From contig CAMDSI010000084.1 of assembly GCA_945906915.1 (NCBI GenBank), forward strand, positions 1 through 8,515: 8,515 nucleotides of DNA, in the 5' to 3' direction. Below the pieces are notes generated by a model. The model was not told where the DNA came from, did no database searches, and worked only from the letters and a program-made list of their open reading frames with translations. The DNA is from Spirosoma fluviale. Its GTDB lineage: Bacteria; Bacteroidota; Bacteroidia; Cytophagales; Spirosomataceae. Both the position numbers and the translations under genes were made by a program. Shown here one piece after another: positions 1-5,841 of the stretch; position 1 is the first letter of the stretch; every line of letters begins with the position of its first letter.

Positions 1-16
1 ACGAGCTGCCTTTTTT
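1..16. terminator. Possible 3' half of an intrinsic terminator cut by the window edge
   Basis: The window opens with a GC-containing arm, ACGAGCTGCC, followed directly by a run of six T. This looks like the descending arm and U-tract of a hairpin terminator whose other arm lies left of position 1. It would end a rightward transcript entering the window and could also act on the leftward methyltransferase gene that stops at 18. Only half the structure is visible, so this is a weak inference. Confidence 0.3.
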
Positions 17-17
17 A

Positions 18-1199
18 TTAAAGTACTTTAAGTACGAATCCCTTCAAGTAATTACTCTCGGGATGAAATAAGTTAATCGGGTGATCAGGGGATTGTGTCA
101 TTTGGTGTATCACCTGGATTTCTCTTCCTACAGCTATTCCTGCCGCTACCAGCATATTGTAGAATAAATCTCGCGTGATTACCTGAGAACAAGAATAAGT
201 GAACAAGAGTCCGTTCTTCTTGATTTTGCGCAAAGCCAGTTCATTGATTTTTTGATAACCTTGCAAGGCTTTGTGCTTCGCATTCATTGATTTAGCAAAG
301 GCAGGTGGATCTAAAACAATGATGTCAAATTCATCTTCATTCGCCTTTAAATAGGGTAGGGTCTCACCTACGATGGCTTCATGTTGTAATCCCTGCATTT
401 TATTTAATTCGATGTTAGCCGTAACTAAATCGATGGCCTTTGCTGATGCGTCTAAAGAAATGACGGATGCAGCACCTGCTTCTAAGGCATATAAAGAAAA
501 GCCTCCAGAATAGCAGAAGGTATTTAATACGGATTTCCCTTTTGCGTATTTAGCTAAAAGTGCTCTGTTTTCTCTTTGATCAATGAAGAATCCAGTTTTT
601 TGTCCGGTGATCCAATTTATGGAGAAGGACAGGCCATTTTCTTTCACAGTATAGGGAACGCTTACTTCGCCAAAAACAAAACTATTCACGCAGTTCTGGG
701 CGTATTCCGTAGGAAGTGTTTCGCGGCTTTTGTCATAAATCGCTTTGATTTTTTTTCCTAATACGGATTTAATCGCTTCCACAATTTCATCGCGGTCGCG
801 GTGCATTCCGATGGTATGAGCTTGAAAAACGAGTACATCTTTGTACAAATCCATTATTAGTCCAGGGCAGCCATCACCTTCTCCGTGTATCAAACGAAAG
901 GCATTTGTTTTGTCTAGGGGCAATAAAGCTCGTAGATCCCAGGCATTCTGAATCCGTTTTTCCCAAAATAAACTCTTGGATTCAATCGCTTGAAATGAGA
1001 TAATTTTGACGGCAATGCTACCGTTATGGAAGTGACCCGTTCCTAGAAATTCTTCTCTAGAGCTAATTACATTGGCCCAATCCCCATCTTGAAGATTGGG
1101 ACTTTGTTTTGCGATGGCTCCTGAAAATATCCAAGGATGAAAACGTTTAACCGGTGCGTCTTTCCCCGGTTTTAATTGAATAAAAGGATTCGAGTTCAT
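18..1199 (-). CDS. rlmI: RlmI-like class I SAM-dependent 23S rRNA (cytosine-C5) methyltransferase
   Basis: A 393-residue protein, close to the roughly 396 residues of E. coli RlmI, which makes m5C1962 in 23S rRNA using S-adenosylmethionine. Visible order: an N-terminal PUA RNA-binding domain (about residues 5-85, with the HPWIFSGAI signature), a linker domain, then a Rossmann methyltransferase domain. Motifs include GQKTGFFIDQR from residue 199, the SAM-binding FCYSGG at 228-233, DPPAF at 297-301 and SCSQ around Cys337, the position of the catalytic cysteine in this family. I chose the ATG at 1199. A TTG five codons upstream (1214) is also in frame but adds only MQFCR and leaves 3 bases after the upstream gene. 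With the ATG, the gap to the phospholipase-like gene is 18 bases, so the two are probably one leftward operon. Family assignment is firm; the exact target base is inferred from the family. Confidence 0.9.
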   Translation of the reverse strand: MNSNPFIQLKPGKDAPVKRFHPWIFSGAIAKQSPNLQDGDWANVISSREEFLGTGHFHNGSIAVKIISFQAIESKSLFWEKRIQNAWDLRALLPLDKTNAFRLIHGEGDGCPGLIMDLYKDVLVFQAHTIGMHRDRDEIVEAIKSVLGKKIKAIYDKSRETLPTEYAQNCVNSFVFGEVSVPYTVKENGLSFSINWITGQKTGFFIDQRENRALLAKYAKGKSVLNTFCYSGGFSLYALEAGAASVISLDASAKAIDLVTANIELNKMQGLQHEAIVGETLPYLKANEDEFDIIVLDPPAFAKSMNAKHKALQGYQKINELALRKIKKNGLLFTYSCSQVITRDLFYNMLVAAGIAVGREIQVIHQMTQSPDHPINLFHPESNYLKGFVLKVL

Positions 1200-1217
1200 T
1201 CTGCAAAATTGCAAAAT

Positions 1218-2102
1218 TTATTCGAAAGATGGTTGGCCAGCTTCTAACCAAGCCGAATACCAAAGGTCTCCGACGTGTTTTATCGCCGCAGTAAATCGCG
1301 TTTCAATTTGGTTATTTAGGGCCTTATGATAGGCTAGGCTATATTTTATGCTTTGGATTTTGACTAAAGCTTGCCCTTTTTGTTCGAAACTATATTTTTC
1401 TCCCTCTTTAAGTGATGAGCTTACTTCAGACGCTATTTTGAACAAGTCTTTCAGTTGCTTGTGGGAAGCTAAGACCCAAGACCAACTAGCCTCTTGAACA
1501 TGGATGATATGTGTTGCAGGACCACTGAATTGATCTAATTTGTTTCCTAATAGTTCAGGAATACGGGATTCCCAAAAACTATGCAATCCACCCTGATTTG
1601 TTTTTTGACCATCATAATTAGAACTAGTATGCAAAGGAACGTGTGCATCAGCGACATAATGACCTAGTTCAGAAGAAAGCTTGATAATTTGAAGGCTATC
1701 TTTTTTTATAAAGGCTAGAACAAGCCGTTTATACACGATGGGAATATGCCAGGGTACTATTCCGTGTTTTCGCAGAGAATCTTCAGATGTATGACGTAGC
1801 ATTTGTTCCCAGGTACTAAAACTAACTTGATTTAATTGGTATTTATCTAGGTCAATATAGTGCCTTGCCGCTTCTTCGTCTAAAATATAACGCCTAGCGT
1901 CAGGTAAGACAGCTAATTCTTGTAATTCTTTCGAGTGTCTGCGGTAAAAGCTGTGTAGAGGTGAAGGCAAAGTGTAAATAGCCAGTAAATTGATTTTTCG
2001 ATGGCCAAAAAATCCCCATGAACTACCATTTCTTGCTTGAGTGACTAAACTGACAAATAGTAATAGATAAATTTTATGTTTAGTCTTGTTAATTATATTC
2101 AT
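1218..2102 (-). CDS. Secreted zinc-dependent phospholipase C / S1-P1 nuclease family protein
   Basis: A 294-residue protein with a signal peptide: basic start (KTKHK), hydrophobic run at residues 11-21, likely cleavage shortly before Trp29. In the S1/P1 and PLC fold the mature N-terminal Trp helps bind the trinuclear zinc site, and here WGFFGH (29-34) fits that role. Further ligands appear in the expected order and spacing: Asp68, His81, His148, Asp152, His158, His174 and Glu178. His148-Asp152-His158 has the same +4/+10 spacing as P1 nuclease. The last ligand is Glu instead of the Asp usual in fungal enzymes; from memory, WES is normal in the Bacteroidota branch. The protein is therefore probably an active periplasmic or exported phosphodiesterase, but whether its substrate is phospholipid or nucleic acid cannot be read from sequence. 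It is the first gene of the leftward pair with rlmI. No clear TAnnTTTG promoter was found upstream. Confidence 0.82.
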   Translation of the reverse strand: MNIINKTKHKIYLLLFVSLVTQARNGSSWGFFGHRKINLLAIYTLPSPLHSFYRRHSKELQELAVLPDARRYILDEEAARHYIDLDKYQLNQVSFSTWEQMLRHTSEDSLRKHGIVPWHIPIVYKRLVLAFIKKDSLQIIKLSSELGHYVADAHVPLHTSSNYDGQKTNQGGLHSFWESRIPELLGNKLDQFSGPATHIIHVQEASWSWVLASHKQLKDLFKIASEVSSSLKEGEKYSFEQKGQALVKIQSIKYSLAYHKALNNQIETRFTAAIKHVGDLWYSAWLEAGQPSFE

Positions 2103-2116
2103 ATTAGTTACTTTTG
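2086..2116 (+). promoter_or_regulatory. Bacteroidota-type promoter of rpsT
   Basis: A TTG at 2086-2088 (-33 element), exactly 20 bases of spacer, then TACTTTTG at 2109-2116 (consensus TAnnTTTG -7 element). Transcription would begin about 4-7 bases later, giving a leader of roughly 30 nt before the S20 start codon at 2154. The helicase promoter at 5700-5730 has the same TTG, the same 20-base spacer and an identical -7 box, which supports both calls. Confidence 0.75.
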
Positions 2117-2153
2117 CATTTCAATTTTGTAAAAAGAGAATTTTATTTAACAA

Positions 2154-2411
2154 ATGGCAAATCATAAATCAGCATTAAAGCGTATCCGTTCTAACGAAGC
2201 AAAGCGTTTACGTAATCGTTACCAACACAAATCAACTCGTACATTAATCAAGAAATTGAGATTGACGACTGATAAATCTGTGGTAATTGAGCTTTTCAAG
2301 CAAGTTTCTTCTTCTTTAGATAAATTGGCTAAGAAAAACATCATCCACAAGAATAAAGCTGCAAATCAAAAATCTAAATTAGCTAAGTTAGTGAACAAAG
2401 TAGCTGCTTAA
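2154..2411 (+). CDS. rpsT: 30S ribosomal protein S20
   Basis: An 85-residue, Lys/Arg-rich protein opening with MANHKSALKRIRSNEAKRLR, the classic S20 N-terminus; the length is normal for the family. S20 binds 16S rRNA at the base of the 30S subunit early in assembly and is made of long basic helices, which fits the charge pattern here. The ATG at 2154 follows an AT-rich leader without a Shine-Dalgarno sequence, as expected in this phylum. It has its own promoter (2086-2116) and terminator (2433-2459), so it is probably a monocistronic unit with some read-through into radC. In E. coli S20 represses its own translation; nothing here shows whether that applies. Confidence 0.97.
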   Translation: MANHKSALKRIRSNEAKRLRNRYQHKSTRTLIKKLRLTTDKSVVIELFKQVSSSLDKLAKKNIIHKNKAANQKSKLAKLVNKVAA

Positions 2412-2432
2412 TTTTAGATTATCATTATAGTG

Positions 2433-2459
2433 ATAAACCCCTCCACAAGAGGGGTTTAT
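2433..2459 (+). terminator. Hairpin terminator after rpsT
   Basis: A perfect 11-bp stem (left arm 2433-2443, right arm 2449-2459) with a five-base CACAA loop and four consecutive C-G pairs at the core. It begins 22 bases after the rpsT stop. The downstream U-tract is modest (TTATTCGTTTAT), so termination may be partial and let transcription continue into radC, whose start is 27 bases beyond the stem. Confidence 0.85.
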
Positions 2460-2485
2460 TCGTTTATATGGGTTACCTTTCTTGC

Positions 2486-3160
2486 ATGAAAATTGTCAGA
2501 AAAGAGGATTTGCCTCGGGAGAAATTAGCTCGATTAGGAGCAGGGGAGTTGTCATTGGTCGAAATTTTGACCGTTATCATTAGTTCAGGTTTTGCAAAGC
2601 ATTCTGCCGCTATATTAGCTCAGGAGCTAGTTAATTCAGTAGATGGCGATCTAGCCGTTTTAGCTCGATATAATTTATTCGACTTTAAGAAATTGAAAGG
2701 TATTGGCCCAGCTAAGGCGGCTTTACTCGTTGCGAGCCTTGAGCTAGGTCGTAGGAGACAGATTTTCGAGTCTAGCGCTAAACTAGTCATTCGGAATTCA
2801 ATAGACGCTTATAGTTTAATTAAACCCTATTTAGCAGATTTGATTCGAGAGGAGTTTTGGGTATTTCACTTAAATAGAGCTTCTACCGTCGTATTAGCAG
2901 AAAAGTTGAGTATTGGAGGAGTTTCGGGTACTACGGTCGATATTCGTTTGCTCTATAAATCTGCGTTAGAGCGTTTAACATCCTCCATTATTTTAGCGCA
3001 CAATCATCCTAGTAATCAGATGAGGCCCAGTAGTTCGGATATAGAATTAACTAAGCAGGTAGTAGCAGCGGGGAAAATATTTGACATTGATGTGGTGGAT
3101 CACCTCATCGTAGGGGCATCAACTTTTTACAGTTTTGCAGACGAAGGGAAATTAAACTAA
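2486..3160 (+). CDS. radC: RadC family JAB/MPN-domain protein
   Basis: A 224-residue protein of normal RadC length. The N-terminal half carries the LPREKL segment (residues 9-14) and a helix-hairpin-helix, GIGPAKA at 72-78, a non-specific DNA-binding element. The C-terminal half is a JAB1/MPN (JAMM) metalloprotease-like domain with its metal signature intact: Glu122 or Glu123, His172, His174 and Asp185 (HNHPS followed nine residues after the second-His proline by Asp). The family was once tied to DNA repair, but that link in E. coli was withdrawn; the biochemical role is unsettled. I chose the ATG at 2486 because MKIVRKEDLPREKL matches usual RadC starts. An in-frame ATG at 2468 would add MGYLSC and begin only 8 bases after the terminator stem. 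No good promoter of its own is visible, so expression may depend on rpsT read-through. Confidence 0.93.
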   Translation: MKIVRKEDLPREKLARLGAGELSLVEILTVIISSGFAKHSAAILAQELVNSVDGDLAVLARYNLFDFKKLKGIGPAKAALLVASLELGRRRQIFESSAKLVIRNSIDAYSLIKPYLADLIREEFWVFHLNRASTVVLAEKLSIGGVSGTTVDIRLLYKSALERLTSSIILAHNHPSNQMRPSSSDIELTKQVVAAGKIFDIDVVDHLIVGASTFYSFADEGKLN

Positions 3161-3189
3161 AAGAGAGTGGATTATTTTCCTCTCTCTTT
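3160..3189 (+). terminator. Hairpin after radC, overlapping the end of the small leftward ORF
   Basis: Arms 3160-3167 and 3182-3189 form 8 bp (AAAGAGAG with CTCTCTTT). After a T-T mismatch, 3169-3171 pairs with 3178-3180, leaving a six-base loop. It starts at the last base of the radC stop codon. The U-tract after it is weak (TTTATA). It spans the last codons of the convergent 32-residue ORF, so it could act on transcripts from either side. Moderate support only. Confidence 0.5.
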
Positions 3190-3270
3190 ATAGATCTGTT
3201 GAAGTTTAACTCCTACGGCAATTGAAATTGCAAATAAGATGATAAAAAACGCTGCTCCTGAATATCCCAT
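3172..3270 (-). CDS. 32-residue single-span membrane protein, function unknown
   Basis: A short ORF with ATG at 3270 and TAA at 3172-3174. Translation begins MGYSGAAFFIILFAIS and ends with the basic, polar tail KLQQIYKERGK. Residues 5-21 form one uninterrupted hydrophobic span with small residues, followed by a tail with net positive charge, the layout expected of an N-out/C-in miniprotein by the positive-inside rule. It lies 37 bases downstream of hisB on the same strand. A perfect Bacteroidota -7 box (TAAATTTG, 3291-3298) sits in that gap, placing the start codon 20 bases after it. The combination of a clean membrane span, a start codon and a promoter element argues for a real gene, but I cannot name a family. 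A chance ORF in AT-rich DNA remains possible. Confidence 0.6.
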   Translation of the reverse strand: MGYSGAAFFIILFAISIAVGVKLQQIYKERGK

Positions 3271-3290
3271 TGTATTGTTGTTTAATGATA

Positions 3291-3298
3291 CAAATTTA
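3291..3298 (-). promoter_or_regulatory. -7 promoter element upstream of the 32-residue ORF
   Basis: Read leftward, this is TAAATTTG, a full match to TAnnTTTG, in the short gap between hisB and the small membrane ORF. There is no TTG 19-21 bases upstream, so the -33 half is missing or divergent. The start codon lies 20 bases after the box. Confidence 0.5.
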
Positions 3299-3307
3299 CG
3301 AATAATT

Positions 3308-4420
3308 TTAAAGAAGTCCTTTGGTGCTAGGCAAAGAATCTAAATTTTTTCGATCCCGATTAACTGCTATTTTAATGGCTTTAGCAAAAGCTTTAAATAT
3401 GGCTTCAATTTTATGGTGCTCATTATCTCCTGTTGCCTGTATATTTAAATTACATTTAGCTCCATCTGAAAATGATTTAAAGAAGTGAAAAAACATCTCT
3501 GTGGGCATTTCACCTATCATTTCGCGCTTAAATGTAGCTTCCCAAACTAGCCAATTTCGACCAGAGAAATCAATCGCAACTTGTGCTAAACAATCATCCA
3601 TAGGCAATAAAAAGCCATAACGTTCGATTCCCTTTTTGTTACCTAGAGCTAAAGCAAAAGCCTCACCTAGGGCTATTCCTGTGTCTTCAATGGTATGGTG
3701 TTCGTCGATATGCAGGTCGCCTGCTACTTGTATAGCTAAATCAAGATTTCCATGCTTGGCTATTTGATCTAACATGTGATCGAAAAAGCCTACACCCGTT
3801 TCATTTTTAGCGAATCCTTTTCCATCTAAATTTAATTCGATCGATATCTTAGTCTCGTGCGTGTTACGCTCGTGTAGAACTCGTCTTGCTGGTAATAAAA
3901 AGAATTCGTGTATTTCGCTCCAGTTAGCACATTGTAGGGCTGTGAAAGCTAGTAAATCCTTTGGTATTGCTAAATCGCCTAATAGAATACCTTTTGCACC
4001 TAAATTCTTAGCTAATTCAATATCTGTCAATCGATCTCCGATCACATAGGAGTTTGACAGATCATATTCGGTAGAGAAATATTCGCTAAGCATTCCGATA
4101 CCTGGTTTACGGGAAGGATTGTTTTCGTGAGCAAAACTGCGATCGATATGAACTTGTCCGAAGATGATACCTTCGGAGGCAAAGATGTCAAGCATTTTTT
4201 GATGCGCTGGCCAAAACGTTTCTTCCGGGAAAGAAACGGTCCCTAAGCCATCCTGATTCGTTACCATCACTAATTCAAACTCAGAGATGGTCGTGATTTT
4301 TTTCAGATTAGAGATTACCTCCGGCAGGAAAGCTAGCTTTTCAAAGCTATCTACTTGCTGGTCAATTTTGGGTTCTTCGATTAAAGTCCCATCTCTATCA
4401 ATAAATAACACCTTTTTCAT
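3308..4420 (-). CDS. hisB: Bifunctional histidinol-phosphatase / imidazoleglycerol-phosphate dehydratase
   Basis: A 370-residue fusion that carries out two steps of histidine synthesis: dehydration of imidazole-glycerol phosphate and dephosphorylation of histidinol phosphate. The N-terminal HAD phosphatase (about 1-165) has the nucleophile motif FIDRDGT (Asp8, Asp10), VTNQDG at 53-58 and the late acidic motif in GDRLTD. The C-terminal dehydratase (about 180-370) has FFDHMLDQ, the metal-binding DEHHTIED at 239-246 and EHH at 334-336, and ends in PSTKGLL. The zinc-binding Cys/His cluster of the E. coli-type phosphatase is absent: positions 93, 95, 101 and 103 are Asp, Ser, Asn and Ser. As far as I recall this is usual in Bacteroidota HisB. 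The start is fixed by the family's N-terminus. No other his gene is in the window, so the pathway genes are split or elsewhere. Confidence 0.96.
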   Translation of the reverse strand: MKKVLFIDRDGTLIEEPKIDQQVDSFEKLAFLPEVISNLKKITTISEFELVMVTNQDGLGTVSFPEETFWPAHQKMLDIFASEGIIFGQVHIDRSFAHENNPSRKPGIGMLSEYFSTEYDLSNSYVIGDRLTDIELAKNLGAKGILLGDLAIPKDLLAFTALQCANWSEIHEFFLLPARRVLHERNTHETKISIELNLDGKGFAKNETGVGFFDHMLDQIAKHGNLDLAIQVAGDLHIDEHHTIEDTGIALGEAFALALGNKKGIERYGFLLPMDDCLAQVAIDFSGRNWLVWEATFKREMIGEMPTEMFFHFFKSFSDGAKCNLNIQATGDNEHHKIEAIFKAFAKAIKIAVNRDRKNLDSLPSTKGLL

Positions 4421-4424
4421 CTGA

Positions 4425-4455
4425 CAAAGGTAAGCAAATAAAAAAAATAAGGTAA
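4425..4455 (-). promoter_or_regulatory. hisB promoter, directly abutting the start codon
   Basis: Read leftward, TACCTTTG at 4432-4425 fully matches the TAnnTTTG -7 element, and 20 bases further upstream is TTA (4455-4453), a 2-of-3 match to the TTG -33 element. Only four bases separate the box from the hisB ATG, so transcription from it would start at or next to the start codon. It overlaps the promoter of the divergent gene. Confidence 0.55.
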
Positions 4456-4460
4456 TTTTG
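4453..4460 (+). promoter_or_regulatory. -7 promoter element of the DUF937/OmpA-like membrane gene
   Basis: TAATTTTG matches TAnnTTTG and lies 17 bases before the ATG at 4478. No good TTG is found 20 bases upstream; that position (4430-4432, GTA) falls inside the -7 box of hisB. The two divergent promoters therefore occupy the same roughly 36 bases. Confidence 0.55.
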
Positions 4461-4477
4461 GGCTAGAAATAATCTAT

Positions 4478-5689
4478 ATGAGCCAGGTTTTTGCACTAGT
4501 TACACCCGAAGAAAAAGCGTTTTTTGCTAAGCGTTTAGCTGATCTCTGTACAGAGAAGCAGGAAAAGGTGATAGAATTGATTCCTGCCTTTGAGGCCGTA
4601 GTTTTAGGTAGTGTGCTGAAATTATTTCGGAATAGAATCCGTTTTAATGCCCTCTATAATTTTATGTTAGCTAAATCAGCTCCGCAAGAGGATGTAGCTA
4701 AATTATTGAGTTCAGGAAAAGGGATGCCAGATTATGAACTGATGTACCGCTACGGCGAAGGAATGATGGGCATTTTGTTGCCTGATAAAAAAAGTGCGAT
4801 AGCTACCTTATTAGGTGGTCAATTAGGGGCTAAAAGCTCAACGATAATCAAAGGATTAACTTTGAGTTTTGCCTTATATGGGTATCGTTTGAAAGAGTTT
4901 GATTATGATGCCTTGCGTGATTTCAAATCTTTTGGTGATTATTATCAACCCATTAAAAATGATTTTTATGCGTTAGCACCTGCTAAGATTCAGGTCGTTT
5001 TAATCGATGTTTTAGTTTTAAAAGAGGTCTTTAAAGGTGAAAATACGGTAAATGATGAACCCTATTCCCCGTCTGATGATCATTCGGTACGAAATTACAA
5101 GTTAATAGCTGGTGTAGTAATAGGTATTTTAATTGTTGGTATTGCCTTGTTTTTTGGCTTACGTAAAGAGGAGGTAATTGTTGAAAAAGAGGAAACGGAT
5201 CAAATCATCCCTATCGATAGTTTAACTAAACTGAATGACAGTCTTACACAAGCGGTATTAGATTCAGTAAAGACAAGGAATGATTCCCTTGTTACCTTAG
5301 TGTGGCCAGATGAAAAACCCTTCGAAGTTCCTAAGGAGTCAATTGTGGTCGCTTTTCATGCCTATGCCTCAGATTCAACGGTTACCGCACCTCTAGAGCT
5401 AACTTGCACGGAACTTGATTTTAGTGATAAAACCGAATTATTATCTTCTCCGAAAACGTATTTATTCAAGCGTATCGTCGATGGGATGAATAAATTCAAA
5501 GAGGTGGATGTTCAAGTTCAAGTGTCTTCTGATAAAGGGGTTGCGATTGCTAAAGAGCATGCTTATGTAGTGAAGAATCGACTAGTAGGTGAGGGTCTAA
5601 ATCCCAAAAGAATTACCATCGCAACGCTACCTAATTCCTTGAATAATCAAATCATTTTCAGCTTTAAAAAGCGTTCTTCATTAAAATAG
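4478..5689 (+). CDS. Single-pass membrane protein with DUF937-like N-terminus and degenerate OmpA-like C-terminus
   Basis: A 403-residue protein. Residues 1-195 are mostly helical and resemble DUF937 proteins (AFEAVVLGSVLKLF near 38-51; a LLGGQLGAKSS-type Gly/Ser helix turn near 111-121). A single membrane span lies at about 209-229 (LIAGVVIGILIVGIALFFGL), then an acidic linker with repeated DSL/NDSL units (about 245-270). The C-terminal 110 residues look like an OmpA/MotB fold: an LDFSDKTELL strand-helix opening and an AKEHAYVVKNRLVGEGLNPKRI helix. The canonical LSxxRA arginine that binds peptidoglycan diaminopimelate is His here (KEHA), and the usual NRRVE end is missing, so cell-wall binding may be lost. 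The likely topology is N-terminus in the cytoplasm and C-terminus in the periplasm. It is divergent from hisB and followed by the helicase unit, with no functional hint from neighbours. Domain calls are from memory of family patterns. Confidence 0.72.
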   Translation: MSQVFALVTPEEKAFFAKRLADLCTEKQEKVIELIPAFEAVVLGSVLKLFRNRIRFNALYNFMLAKSAPQEDVAKLLSSGKGMPDYELMYRYGEGMMGILLPDKKSAIATLLGGQLGAKSSTIIKGLTLSFALYGYRLKEFDYDALRDFKSFGDYYQPIKNDFYALAPAKIQVVLIDVLVLKEVFKGENTVNDEPYSPSDDHSVRNYKLIAGVVIGILIVGIALFFGLRKEEVIVEKEETDQIIPIDSLTKLNDSLTQAVLDSVKTRNDSLVTLVWPDEKPFEVPKESIVVAFHAYASDSTVTAPLELTCTELDFSDKTELLSSPKTYLFKRIVDGMNKFKEVDVQVQVSSDKGVAIAKEHAYVVKNRLVGEGLNPKRITIATLPNSLNNQIIFSFKKRSSLK

Positions 5690-5699
5690 TACAATTTCA

Positions 5700-5730
5700 T
5701 TGGTTTCTAATTTAATAAGCGGTACTTTTG
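5700..5730 (+). promoter_or_regulatory. Promoter of the DEAD-box helicase gene
   Basis: TTG at 5700-5702, exactly 20 bases of spacer, then TACTTTTG at 5723-5730 (TAnnTTTG). Element sequences and spacing match the rpsT promoter. Transcription should begin near 5735, giving a long leader of about 105 nt before the preferred start codon at 5842. Confidence 0.75.
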
Positions 5731-5744
5731 TACTTTGTTTATTA

Positions 5745-5815
5745 AATACATCCGCAGGAACTCTCTTTTTCCTTTTTTCAAAGGCTATCGGCAGGAGTTA
5801 AATTACGGATGTGTT
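5745..5815 (+). promoter_or_regulatory. Foldable 5' leader of the helicase mRNA (candidate cis-regulatory RNA)
   Basis: Three nested helices can be drawn by hand. The outer one is 10 bp including one G-U pair (5745-5754 with 5806-5815), the middle one 5 bp (5759-5763 with 5795-5799), and the inner one 5 bp (5771-5775 with 5780-5784, four-base loop). The descending arms cover an AGGAG sequence (5793-5797) and an in-frame ATG (5809) upstream of the preferred start. A pyrimidine-rich stretch (5761-5778) lies on the ascending side. Cold-shock DEAD-box helicases often have long regulated leaders; whether this one is regulatory is inference. Confidence 0.4.
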
Positions 5816-5841
5816 CGGGCATCGTAATTAAAATATATCAA

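Noticed and set aside
576..761. Rightward 61-residue frame inside the rRNA methyltransferase gene
   Set aside because: It lies wholly opposite a well-supported conserved gene, has no recognisable domain and no promoter element in front.
1200..1214. TTG at 1214 as the start of the rRNA methyltransferase
   Set aside because: It adds only MQFCR before a good ATG at 1199 that already includes the full PUA domain.
2103..2153. Leftward promoter for the phospholipase-like gene in the gap shared with rpsT
   Set aside because: A TTTG followed about 20 bases later by TACAAAATTG was noticed, but the second element does not match TAnnTTTG, so it was not called.
3861..4049. Rightward 62-residue frame opposite hisB
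   Set aside because: It falls opposite the end of the HisB phosphatase domain and the linker, and has no features of its own.
5661..5672. GCTTTAAAAAGC palindrome near the end of the membrane protein gene, considered as a terminator
   Set aside because: It lies inside the coding sequence, has only a two-base loop and no following T-run.
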